From the NCBI RefSeq assembly GCF_002105155.1, contig NW_019029011.1, forward strand, positions 372,001-436,000: DNA of 64,000 bases, written 5' to 3'. Below, in pieces: positions 23,207 through 34,720 of this stretch. A program made the translations under genes and the position numbers. This DNA is from Lobosporangium transversale (lineage: Eukaryota; Mortierellomycota; Mortierellomycetes; Mortierellales; Mortierellaceae). The notes below the pieces were generated by a model. The model did not search any database and had not been told where the DNA came from. It was given only the letters and a program-made list of their open reading frames with translations. The stretch's first letter is position 1. The number at the start of each line of letters is the position of its first letter.

Positions 23207-25044
23207 AGGGAGAGTATGGGAACGGACTATGAACTAATACCTGGCGCTAAAATAGGATACAACACGTCGACTGAGCTCATATACAGAGCAGTTCAAATCA
23301 AAGAAGCTTGAGTCTGTTCTTGCGGAGATGCCTAACTTAACTCCATATCTCGACTATTTTAATGAAGCTTTTGACCAGAACCTTGCGGCAACAGAAGGTG
23401 ATATTGTCCCTTACCCCGGCTTTGCTACAGATTATGATTCCAACAACGAAGATTTTAAACAGCTTGCTTCTGAGTTTGCAGAACATCTTGAGAAGGCCAA
23501 ACGCCTGTTAAAGACAACCAAAGTTATTTATAAGGATCTCGGTAAAGAAATATATCAGATTGAGGTGTCCAATAAGGTGGCTGTCCCTAAGAACTGGAAA
23601 AAAATGTCGGGAACGAACGCTGTTAGTCGATACTATAACCCTGAGCTAATCGCCCTTGTCAACAGACTGCAAGAGGCTAAAGAAACTAAGAGTGCCATTA
23701 TGAAAGAGCTTCAAGGCCGTTTGTATTCTAAATTTGATGAGAACTTCAAGGACTGGCTAAAAGCTGTCAAAATCATGGCAGAGATCGACTGTCTTGGATC
23801 GTTGTCAAAGAGTAGCTCAGCTCTTGGTTGTAAGTGTTTTTGCTCTTCAAAAGATCTTAAAATGCTTCTTCGTCTTATATTCAAATGGATTTGTTTTCCT
23901 TTCTGTTTTCTCAGCGCCTGCTTGTCGACCAGAGTTTGTGGAGAGCGAGCAATCAGTCTTGGAGCTCGAGGGAATGCGCCATCCATGTGTTATTCCAGGT
24001 ATCGCTTCTGATTTTATCCCAAATGACACGGTTCTCGGCGGAAATAGCGCCAACTTAATTCTCTTGACAGGACCCAATATGGGAGGTAAATCAACCTTGC
24101 TTCGGCAGGTAAGCAGTTAATATGTGATCTATAAGGCTAGGATGGTATTGTTGTTTTGAATCATGATTGTTTTCTATCCGCATATCGTAATATCTGACGG
24201 CTATTACATTTTTGATGTGCCTTAGACTTGTATCGCGATTATCATGGCCCAGCTAGGGTGCTATGTTCCTGCTGAGAAGTGTAGATTGACGCCCTTTGAC
24301 CGGATTTTTACTCGTATTGGAGCTAACGACAATATCCTGGCTGGACAATCAACATTCATGGTAGAGCTCTCAGAAACATCCAAGATTTTAGCCGAGGCTA
24401 CTGACCAGTCAATGGTGATTCTGGATGAGCTGGGACGAGGTACAAGCACATTTGATGGGTATGCAATTGCATACTCTGTTCTTCATGAGTTATCGACTCG
24501 AATCGGATGTCTGGGATTATTTTCAACGCATTATGGTACGCTTACGACAGAGTTTGAGCGGGATCCAAATGTGGCATTGAAGCACATGGCATGCCAGGTG
24601 GACCAGACCAATCGCGAAGTAACCTTTTTGTATAAGCTCATCGACGGAGTATGCGAAAAGTCGTATGGTATGAATGTTGCTCATATGGCAGGTGTACCTC
24701 GCAAGATTGTGGATCGAGCTGAAGAGATGGCAGAGGCATTCGAGCTTAAGCAGGAAACAAAATGGAAGGAGGAGAAACATTTGATGCGAGGCACCAAGAA
24801 TGTAGGACAAGGCATAATCATGGATTTGGCCTACTTGCTCAGTCGTGTCGACTATGATCATACAAAAAAGAATCAAAAGAATGCAACGATGGGTATCAAC
24901 GAAGGCGGCCAAGGTGGAGCAGCAGCAGCAGCAGATCATGACGATGGTTCCGTAATCCCTCTGAGGGCCAGGGCCCGACATCTATCAAAAGAGCAAGAGT
25001 CAAAAGTTCTAAGACGCATCTTTAAGAGCATGGCCTGTTTGTAA
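20339..25044 (+). CDS. MSH6: DNA mismatch repair protein MSH6
   Basis: MutS homologue that pairs with MSH2 to recognise base mismatches and small loops in the nucleus. Eight exons fit (20339-20881, 20989-21169, 21284-21589, 21698-22587, 22721-23134, 23292-23829, 23915-24108, 24226-25044), giving 1294 residues in phase, between yeast (1242) and human (1360). A PCNA-interacting box QRSLLSFF lies at about 25-32. A long acidic, disordered N-terminal region follows. The mismatch-binding motif KFYE (about 386-390) carries the Phe and Glu that contact the mispair. The ATPase has Walker A GPNMGGKS (about 1010) and Walker B with the signature DELGRGTS (about 1089). Conserved FKSK and DCLGSLSKSS segments anchor exon 6. 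Introns 4 and 5 hold A runs of more than 30 bases. All catalytic motifs are intact. Confidence 0.96.
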
Positions 25045-25329
25045 AACAAAAAAAAAAAAAAAAAAGTACTATAAATAAAAAGAATAAAAGGATTACAAAG
25101 TTATTACTGGTTGTCCAAAACAATTAGTTTTTTGGACAAGTGAGTCTCCTATGTTAGGGCAACGTAAACATCTGAAGTAACATTACATTTCGATTGCTTT
25201 GAATTATTCTCTTTCTTTGTATACGCTTATTCTTCGACCGAAAACTTTATTTAATCGACAAAACTGCTGTTACAGCTCCATCATTACATCATTTTTTCTT
25301 TTGATTCCGATTACTATTTGTTTAGTGGT

Positions 25330-26938
25330 TTAAAAGCCGAAAGGCGATCCACAGAGATTCTTGTCCCAAGACTGAAGCGACTCTGCATGCTTAGGAAGAC
25401 TAAGTGATCCTGGAGCGCCGCCGTGACTGAGTGTCTTGTGACGACGGGTGGTGCTGACGCAAGCATCCGAGCTCTTACCCGCACGCAAGTTACAGATGGT
25501 GTCGGTCTTGCATTCGCTGCCAGCAGCACAAGCTTCCTCACGCTTTGCAGACTTGCTACGGAAGGTCCAGAATTGTTGGAAGGCCATGTCGTTATTCTCG
25601 AAGACTTGTGTAACATTGTGCCACCATGCAGCAGTCAAAGGCTCATTCGCAGCCACAGGAGCAAAGGCGCCGTAAGTCTGGCGAGCAGAGTACTCCAAGT
25701 GCCAGTTAGGGGTGCCACCCGTGGCATCCCAGTTGGCAGCCTGGTCGAGATTGGCAATATAAGTTCTGGAATCAAAGACGTTCCAGCTCTTGGTATCGAC
25801 CTCATAGACACGGAAGCCAGGATTGAGGTTTGTAAAGGGTGTGACCGAAGGTCCAATCCACGCGGTTCCAATGGCGTTACGGGCACTCTTGGAGCTACCT
25901 GGGCCATAGAAAAGAGCAAATTCATCGCGATGACTGTGACCAAAGAACTGCTCCGCAATGACATGAGGAGAGTAGCGCTGGACGGTTTGATAGTATTGGG
26001 CAGACCAGTTCTGGAGGCAGTCTGTCTGTGAAGGACTAACATGACCAATGATCCAAACACGTTCACCAGCATCCTCAGCAGCTTGGAGTTGAGCAATAAG
26101 CCACTTTAGCTCACCATAGGGATCATGGTCGTTAAGGTTGGCCAACAAATGGAAATTGTTCTTGTAGCAAAAGTTGGTGTTGAGGGAAATGATACGTAAA
26201 CCGGGAGCAGGGCTAGCGGTATAAGCACCATAATTCCTGACAGTGTTGACAGCATCCTCCGGTAGCCAGCGAGACCAATTGTCTGCAAGGCTGTTATATA
26301 ACCATGACATGTCATCTCCAGACGAAGGTGTGGAAAACAAACTAAATGGATGCAACCCACGGTAACGGTTAATATAGTATACATTTTGCCCAAAATTTAA
26401 GGTTCAACTTAGTGTCCATTTTTAAGTAAGCAATAGATGATCAAACAATTTTCCAAAACGTCTTTGATCCAAATACTACTACAAAGAAAAAAGGGTTTGC
26501 CACACTATCTAGTATTATAAGTAACTTACTTTGATGGGCCAGATTCATGGTTACCAACAGCAGGATAGACCCTGGCCGGAAGCTCCGACATAGCCTCATA
26601 AGCATTCTTTTCAATGGGTAAAACCGTCTCCTTTGTCTGAAGCCAGACGTCGTGTGGGGGAACATCGCCCGTCAATATCACAAAGCTGACATTAGCAGCC
26701 TTGGGAACAAAATTGAGTAGATCTTGTGTTAGTTTGACCGGAGTGTCACAGCTGTATTCGCCCCAGGAGGAAGCAGGATGCACAATGGCCGCAGCAGAGT
26801 TTGCGTTCTTGCTGCAGCATGTGGGTTTATCGCATTTGGCCTCTGAACCAGGTGCGTAGAGCTCATCGACATGCCAGCTTTCGTAATAGGGGGGAAATAA
26901 ACAATTTTAAATTAATATTATGAGAAAGAATAGACCTT

Positions 26939-26970
<32 letters not shown>

Positions 26971-27310
26971 CCTTACTCAGACAAATGAAGAGCCTCGATT
27001 CGTTGACCACTGTGAGCAGGAGGGGCAGCATTGGTAGGCTTGGGCTTTGGGAAGACGATTGTGTTTGGCTTGAGTACTGGTGGAGAACAAATACCAGCAA
27101 GAGCGTGACACACGTACTTGCCATCACCTTTAGAGAAGTTGACCTTTAAGATAGTGTCGACAACGACAGGACCATAAAGATCGACCAATCCGTCACACTT
27201 GTTGTTCAGTCGCCACGCACACCGATTCCATTTTTAAAATATATAAAAAAAAATAAAAATATGCTAAATTACAGTCTATCACAAATACATCTCCATACTA
27301 TTTTTCATCT

Positions 27311-27348
<38 letters not shown>

Positions 27349-27624
27349 TACGACATCAGTATGCTGTCCCATTAAGGTTGGACAAAGTTTCCTGGCAGCA
27401 TCCATTGCCCAACCCTTATTCAACAAAGCGATATCTTTGGCGCTACTGATAGCAGCTTCACAAGCCTCGCATTTCAAGGTATCAAAAGCCTTTGTGAATA
27501 AAGGAAGAAGCTTGTCCACAATCCAGTCACGCTTCTCAAGCTGATGAAGAGCAGGAGCTGGTGCAGCGAAGACAGCTGTCGCAGCTACCAAAGAGAGAAT
27601 AACCGAAGAGACAGCGATTTTCAT
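25330..27624 (-). CDS. Acid sphingomyelinase-like phosphodiesterase, copy 1
   Basis: Secreted or vacuolar metallophosphodiesterase of the acid sphingomyelinase family, predicted to hydrolyse sphingomyelin-like or other phosphodiester substrates. Four exons fit: 27624-27352, 27197-26977, 26877-26530 and 26341-25330, giving 617 residues in phase. A signal peptide of about 20 residues ends near AVFAAPAPA. A saposin-B domain with paired cysteines (CEACEAA, LCPT, CDG, VCHALAGIC) spans about 45-130, split by intron 1. The metallophosphatase motifs are intact: DWH (about 165-167, formed across the exon 2/3 junction), GDVPPHD, GNHE, GHVSPS and GHSHRDEF. Length and order match animal SMPD1. The C-terminus is Cys-containing, with no GPI signal obvious. 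The promoter has TATAAATAC about 250 bases upstream. Substrate is not determinable from sequence. Confidence 0.93.
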
Positions 27625-27870
27625 GATTTCTCGACAAATAAACAGGTCAAAGAGAGTGAATGAGAACGAGGGATGTATAAAGAAGGGCGGAAGAGAGTGT
27701 ATGAAGATCGGCTAGTAAGGAAGGTTAGACGGAGCGAAAGGAAGTTATTTTTTCTTTCGTTAAGCTACCAAGTAAGGTGAGAATGGAATGAGTGAAAATC
27801 CTTGTGGGTGAGGAAGGAAAGCTGGCAATAAGCAAGGGTTCAGAAATACGATTTGTGGGAGACACAACGG

Positions 27871-27879
27871 GTATTTATA
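27871..27879 (-). promoter_or_regulatory. TATA element of sphingomyelinase-like copy 1
   Basis: TATAAATAC read on the minus strand, about 250 bases before the start codon. The same nine bases occur upstream of copy 2, so the element may have been duplicated with the gene. Confidence 0.45.
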
Positions 27880-28540
27880 AAACAACCAAAAGCTTATGGA
27901 TGAAAAAATTACCAACCAAACATTGGTAATGTAATGAATGATATCAATAATTATAATAAAGATCTTTGACCTAATGGTGTTCAAGAGACGATCGGTCAAT
28001 CAGGGGTATGTTTGCATGGTTTACATGCATGGGAGAATGAAGATACCACACCTTAGGTCTGAATGGGAGTAACGGGTCTCCTTTATTGATTAGAAAGTAC
28101 GTTTCCGATTGTTGGTAGATATTATTCAACAACTGCTTATGTGTTACATATGTCTATTCCTCCTTCGGCGGTATTGTGTGGAGAATATATAACTTTCTTT
28201 TCTTATTATGGATGCTGACCTCATACTTATTCTTGCCTTGCTCCAATAGATACTGAAAAATCGAGGTATTCGTTCTAGAGATGGCCGTGCGTGGTGAGTT
28301 TCGGATTTTCCCACTTGGCTTCGTTTTACTAGAGAATGAACGAGAGCCCTCTAATTTTAATTTCCTCCGTTTGTCAATTTGCCGTGCGTCCCTCAGGCTC
28401 CAGATGGTATGACAAGGAGGCTCACCGCTTATGCTTTGTGTATAAATGCGAATATGGAATGTGTGAACGTATGAATGTCTTCGCTAGACACCTTGTCAAT
28501 ACACACACCTGAACATGCTCTCACTCTCTGCGCTATTTAG

Positions 28541-28560
28541 CACACACACACACACACACA
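28541..28560. repeat. (CA)10 microsatellite
   Basis: Ten perfect CA units in intergenic DNA, about 400 bases downstream of the copy 2 stop. Confidence 0.9.
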
Positions 28561-28945
28561 TTATTGACCTCTTACCCTTACCTTTCAGAAAAATAAAAAA
28601 GATCAAGGCAACTCGGATGCGCCCTAGCTCATGAAAACACTCTTGGATAACAACTGACAGTATACTTGTTGAATCTCTTCTTAATGAACGTCGTGATTAG
28701 CATGTGTTTGCTTCCATATATCTATGCACAGTATTTTCCGTCTCCACGAGTTGCAGAATCACTACTATGCAGGGCTCCATGGATCTTTTCTCAAACCTCT
28801 ATCGTTGTTGTGGAAACATATTTTACTGCAATACTTGTCATAGTGATTTTGATTTTATTACGAATTGAAAGCGCTTTCTGGTATTAACAAATGTGTGATC
28901 ATGCATCTGTGAAAATTTAGTTGTAAGGGACTGGATTTGATTTTT

Positions 28946-30434
28946 TTAAAGTTGTGAACTCAGTCCGCACAGTTTCTTGTTCCATGGCTGGGGCTCAGCA
29001 CGTTTGTAAAGAGTGTGAAGACCAGAAGCGTCGGCCTCATGCTCCTCATCTGAGCGCTTGACTGAGAACTTAGTTCCTGAGCACGAGTCGGAGCTCTTGC
29101 CGGCACGCAAGTTGCAGATAATCTCCTTAGGGCAAGGACCTGAAGCAGGGCAAGCAGGCTGTCCAGCGGCAGACTTGCCATGGTACTTCCAATACTGCTG
29201 GAACGCCGCGTCATTTTTCTCAAAGACTGTGGTGACGTTGTGCCACCAAGAGGCGCTCAAGGGCTGGTTGTCAGCAATGGGGACAAAGGCACCATATGCC
29301 TGACGGGCAGAGTACTCCAAATGCCAGTTGGGAGTAGCACCTGTAGCATCCCAGTTAGCAGCTTGATCAAGATCAGCAATGTAAGTTTGAGAATCAAAAA
29401 CGTTCCAGCTCTTGGAGTCGACCTTGTACACACGGAAGCCAGGGTTCAAATCAGTATATGGCGTGACAGAAGGCCCGATCCAACCAGTTGAAATAGCATT
29501 ATGAGTGTTCTTAGCTCCAGGGCCATAGTATAATGCAAACTCGTCATAATGAGTGTGACCGAAGAATTGCTCAGCAATGACGTGAGGAGAATAGCGCTGA
29601 ACAACTTGATAATAAAGAGCAGACCAATTCTGGAGGCAGTCTGTCTGTGAAGGTCCGACGTGGCTGATGATCCAGACACGCTCGCCAGCATCTTCGGCAG
29701 CCTGAAGTTGAGTAATAAGCCATTTCAATTCACCGTTGGGATCATAATCCTTGATCTTGCCGTAGAGGTAAAAGTTGAGAGTATAGCAAAAGTTGGTATT
29801 GAGGGAAATAATTCGCAGACCTGGAGCAGGGCTGGCAGTGTATGCACCATAGTTCTTGACAGAGTTGACAGCATCGACTGGCAACCAACGAGACCAGTCA
29901 TCAGCCAAGCTGTTGTACAGCCAGGAGAGATCGCCACCAGTTGCTTTAGTGGGGAATAAGCTATATATTGGATTGTGAATGGACAAAAAAGAACGAGCAT
30001 TAGTTAGCTTTTTTTTTTTTTTTGTCAAAGAAATAAGCAGAACAAAATAGCGGACAGCTTTGCATACTTTGTGGGTCCAGTTTCATGGTTACCGACAGTT
30101 GGGTATACTTTGGTTGACAAACCGGCCTCCATGGTACTGTAAGCAACCTCCTCAGCCACCACTACGGTCTCCTTAGATTGCAACCAAATGTCATGGGGAG
30201 GAATGTCTCCGGTCAAGATCGTAAAGTTGATCTGAGCAACATTGGGGACAAACTTGAGCAAGTCTTGACCCAGCTTCACGGGAGAATCACACTTATAATC
30301 GCCCCAACTGGAAGCTGGGCGCTTGGGAGTCAAGGGCGAATCTACGAACTTGCGGCAGCACAGTGGTCGGTCACAATCGCCTTCTGCCCCAACGACGTAC
30401 TCATTATCGACGTGCCAGCTAGATTATTTTATTT

Positions 30435-30469
<35 letters not shown>

Positions 30470-31125
30470 AGGTTAGACAGGCTTTCATTGATTTCATATA
30501 GTCAAGCAAAAGGATAGAGACATACTCGGATAAGTGAAGAACATCAACTAAAACGCCGTTGGGAGCAGGAGGTGCAGCATTAGCGGGCTTAGGCTTAGGG
30601 AAGGTGAGAGTTCCAGAGGTGATTCCTTGAGCAGGGCAAGCGCCGAGGACCTGGTGGCAGATGTATTTGCCGTCACCCGAAAGGAGGCTGGCTTGCATAA
30701 CAGCATCTACTAGTACGGGTCCTTGAGTGCGGACAAGGCCAACACACTTACAAAAAAAAAAAAAAAAAAAAAGATGGGTACCAGATTAGGATGTGATCAG
30801 TCCAGAAATGTGATTTGCTTGAAGAATGAATAGAGGAAGCTTCCTTTTTACTTACAACATCTTTTGGCATGATCTTAAATTCTGCACAGATACCTTCGGC
30901 AGCATCCAGAACCCAGTTCTTGTTGAGAAAAGCAACGTCCTTTGCGCCTACGAGAGCAGCTACACAGGCACCGCATTCAAGGCTCTTGATAGCTTTCGCG
31001 AACAACTCCTTCAGCTTGTCAAGAACCACTCCTCTCTTTTCGAGGTGGGCAGGAGCCACAGGGGCAGCATAGATTGAACTAGCAGCTGCCAATGACAGAA
31101 TAATGGTAGAAACGTTGATCTTCAT
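28946..31125 (-). CDS. Acid sphingomyelinase-like phosphodiesterase, copy 2
   Basis: Tandem paralogue of the gene at 25330-27624, same strand. Four exons fit: 31125-30856, 30746-30526, 30418-30068 and 29960-28946, giving 618 residues. All three introns are at the same positions and phases as in copy 1, and exon 2 is the same length (221 bases). A signal peptide is followed by a saposin-B domain (CGACVAA, ICAEF, CVG, ICHQVLGAC). The phosphodiesterase domain has DWH, GDIPPHD, GNHE, SHVGPS and GHTHYDEF, so the metal ligands are intact. Differences from copy 1 are concentrated in the linker after the saposin domain and in the C-terminal tail. TATAAATAC lies about 145 bases upstream. Enzyme class is firm; true substrate is not. 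Confidence 0.93.
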
Positions 31126-31266
31126 TTTTCTTTTCTTTTGTTGTCGTTAATAGTGGCGTGTGGGCTGGAATTAAAGATAGTCCCGGAGGCAACCGAGAAA
31201 GGGAAGGATGGAGTGACTAAAGAACGTCAGAAACAAGGATTCAAATGCCGAGGGTAAATATGGGTT

Positions 31267-31275
31267 GTATTTATA
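31267..31275 (-). promoter_or_regulatory. TATA element of sphingomyelinase-like copy 2
   Basis: TATAAATAC on the minus strand about 145 bases before the copy 2 start codon, matching the element upstream of copy 1. Confidence 0.45.
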
Positions 31276-32461
31276 CAAAAAAAAAGAAAAAAAAAAACGG
31301 AAAAAAAGAGAGAGAGACAGAAACCAGAGTTACCATCGAAGGTTCCGACCATGTGTCTGGTTCCATGTTTGTTCCTGGGTATGGCATTGCATCACTACAG
31401 GGACATGTTTGCGGCATTGAATTATTGAGTGGCCGTTGTTAAGGAATGTGTGGAGTACATGCAGCGAAAAATGCAGATGCGTACTGTACCTTCTGTCTTG
31501 TATTCAAATCGAAAACTTTCAACAAATAAACAAACAAATTATTGACTGGCAAAAAAAAAAAGCGCTAGTGTGAGAAGAGGGATGGTTGGCTGTTGCAAGG
31601 TTACGCCTCAGCCAACCATTGAAGATGCAGACGCCCATGACACTCTTTCGTGGACCACAACGTTGTTATCTCGATTATCATTTTCTGCAACACTCTTTCT
31701 CATAATTCATCCTTGACATATAGGCATGAATGTGATTGTTTCTTCGGTCCGGAAGAAGAACAAATCTTGACATTATACAAGTGTTCGTCATTCATAGCAT
31801 TTGAGAGCATCCATAGATGGATGATTGAGCCTCTTTGGTGCAAAGTCTTGCTGTGATTAACTGCATTCTACTGAATGCTATTACTCTGAAATCTGAAGGC
31901 AGCTCAATGTTTGTCCTGTCAAGCTGAAACGTGATCGTTTTGTGCCCGTTATTTTTTATGCCTGACTTTGAATGTAGGTCGAATCCTACTTTAAGATTAT
32001 CGTCTCTTCGCTTTTTTTCCCGGAATCACTAACATTTTCCACTTGCCGGTTAAATGGCCTTGCCCATCACTGAAATTGTACGCGATGTTTGCACATGATA
32101 GACGTATCTTTTCAAATACAACTGATGTTGAGGTTTCCTTCTGTCAGGCAAACCGGTATATACAATTGAGAGACTTAATGATAGAGCTTTGCATGCACTG
32201 GCCCTAACACCGCTGTCATTTGTCCTACCTCCTATTTTTTTTACAAACAACAATGGAAGGAGTATAGAGATATAGAAGATTGTTTGTATGCTCTTCGACT
32301 TGGTTATGAGGATGAAAAGAACTGTAAACAATTGAACAGGGTTTTTCTTGTTTGCATATATCGGTAATGCAAGTACCGAAAACTTGTCATCAGAATTGCC
32401 CATAATGGGATAGAGGCAGAATGGACGGGAGTACGATTCATAAGAAGATCCTGGTCATGTA

Positions 32462-32477
32462 CCCCCCCCCCCCCCCC
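32462..32477. repeat. C16 homopolymer
   Basis: Sixteen consecutive C. It is the longest G/C run in the window, where all other long runs are A or T. Confidence 0.9.
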
Positions 32478-34330
32478 ATATTGTTGCTATAATGACACCC
32501 ACCATGCATTTCTCAAGCCATTTTAACGTCTTCGCCTCTTTGATCCCATTGAAATGCTCTTCCTTACTTCTAGGCAACCAGTAGCATAGAACTTTAACGA
32601 AATGTGCTTCATGATATATATTTATATATTTATAAATATATATATATTTATACATGTCGTACGTTTTTTTAGTTTGCTCGAAATTGAGAGTTATCAGGGC
32701 GGATATCCAAATGAAAGACACCGAACCCTTTAATTTTCTTATTCCTTTGAGCTTTCAGGTACCAAAAAGTACCCCAGTAAAAAGAGTAGGTAAAAAACAC
32801 ATTCGTACATCGTTCGTGTTCATCAACATGCATGTTTTATGCCTATATTCCGCCAGCCTTGTGGATGTACCCATCATGGGGATGCCTCGGCTTCTGTGCG
32901 ACAAATTAAAGTAATTTGTTTACACAGGATTCGGAATGCAAAAGTCCAATCTGGTGATCCTTTGTAATTCTAGGCCGGGTATCCTCACGCATTCTGCCAA
33001 TATTTTTGGTCGAGCGTTTTTCAATTTGGATGACAGCAAGAAAACAAGATATCATTAAAGACACTAAGCCTTTTTTTTTTTTTTTTTTTTTTTTTGGCGC
33101 AACTTTCTCTATCTATGAGAATACATGTTTGTGCACGGCAAATGATCTCCAATGGTCACCTGTAGGACAGTCAAAGAAGGCATAAAGCGTCTAGTGATTG
33201 GATTGTATTTAGCCAATTACGCATCCCTCTATTTGCTCTCTATTATCCGGCAACTTGATGAGTAAAGACGCCTGTCTGTGTGTTGGCTCACTCATCATGC
33301 ATGCATTTATGTCAGCACTCGGGCCCTCTGGCGTATCTAGAAATCGACAAAGAGAATGGAAAGAGGGTGGGAAAGTAGGACAAGTTGCTAGAGCCAACAA
33401 ACAAAGGAGAAGTATAGCATTGATGAAGGAATTTCCTTTCTCTTCGCACTCAACGCAACGCACACACACAAAGACGCCGTTTATTGTTAATCACATGCGC
33501 TGCTTAGGGAATCATTCGAAGACGTTTTCTTTATTGTACCGACAAGTCAATGCAATTAATTATATCTGTCTAGACCCATCTAATTAAAAGGAAATACACG
33601 CCTGTAGTAGAAAAGCACACAAGTATCGCTTCAATAGCGACTGTCCAGGCTCAATATGAAACCATATAAACATCTAAACATTGCCACATGCTGTTGAACA
33701 ATACTTTTAACATATTCCTGCACTTTCCCAAGGCATGTATCAGTGCTTTGACAAACATGTATCCTTTGATGACTTTGTTACAGCCCTTGGATCGAGAGAG
33801 TACCTGGAATAAGTGAAAAGCAGGAGAATATATGTATTTACTGATGACTGGCATAACTTCAAAAAGCTTATCTCAGAGACGAGGATATCTATTCTGCGCC
33901 TCAGTAGCTACCGTAATCCTATTGAAGTGTTTTAAGGCTTTATTTTGCATCATATTTTGAGAGTTGGTTAACTAACAGTCGGATTTTATTGTTTTGAACA
34001 ATGCAGTGAACTTCGGGAGGATTCTAACTAGTTCCCCTGGATGGCGGTCATTCAAGAGAAATCAAACAATTCTGTTAATTACTGCTAAGTCCAGGCAGAT
34101 ATGGAAATACAACAGGTACTGAACAGTCGCCAATGGTATAGGATTCGAAGTCAAAAAAAGCTAAGAGTTTCACAGTTGCTCTTGTCGCTGTTACGTGTCA
34201 GCACAAAAAAAAGTATCTGTTTGCGCTATGTTTTATGGAACTAGACTACCAAAACCAAGGCCTAGTTGCTTTTACATTATGGCTACATCTTAAACGGAAT
34301 ATGAATTGAATAAAAGAAAGCTCATTTATT

Positions 34331-34380
34331 GTTATTTACTATTATTTACTATTATTTACTATTATTTACTATTATTTACT
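34331..34380. repeat. Decamer repeat, five copies
   Basis: Five tandem copies of a ten-base unit ATTATTTACT (first copy starts with G) in AT-rich intergenic DNA downstream of the ligase gene. Confidence 0.9.
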
Positions 34381-34720
34381 ATTATTATTGTATCTCACAA
34401 CTTAGCACTTTAGTGACGTTTTCGATGGTACATGTACATGTACATGTGCTTGTGCATAATGTGGGTATGCTGTTCTCTCTTGCCAGCTTCAATTCTCGAT
34501 CAATAGCCAAAGTACTACGTCTTAATCCTTTCAAGCCCTTTTTTATTTTAATTTTAATTATTTAAAACAGCGCACATTTTCACGCGCTACATTCTTTGAA
34601 ACATTTAATATTAGCCAACCAGAACACGTCAATTGGGCACGTCAATGTGAATCTTCATGGACCTGCATCCTGATTTGATAGTTTTTTATTTTTTATTTAT
34701 TTTATTAGGCATTTCAGGTG

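Larger units (their letters stand above)
27625..28945. other. Region between the two sphingomyelinase-like genes
   Basis: Promoter and upstream DNA of copy 1, then 3' DNA of copy 2. On the minus strand a TATAAATAC element lies at 27871-27879. A (CA)10 microsatellite lies at 28541-28560. No gene seen. Confidence 0.55.
31126..34720. other. Gene-poor 3.6-kb region
   Basis: No gene is firmly supported. It holds a C16 run (32462-32477), an AT-rich palindromic stretch (about 32613-32652), a T run (33071-33095) and a decamer repeat (34331-34380). One 37-codon ATG ORF at 33152-33265 (+) has a protein-like, hydrophobic composition but no recognisable domain; it may be chance. Confidence 0.5.

Noticed and set aside
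25423-26031. 202-codon + strand ORF within sphingomyelinase copy 1
   Set aside because: Antisense shadow; the minus strand carries the intact phosphodiesterase motifs.
31960-32000. Possible tRNA T-arm (ggtcgaatcc)
   Set aside because: No matching anticodon or D arm, nor an A box, in the preceding 60 bases.
34331-34380. Decamer repeat as a CRISPR-like array or origin
   Set aside because: Units are contiguous without spacers and the sequence is simple AT-rich DNA.
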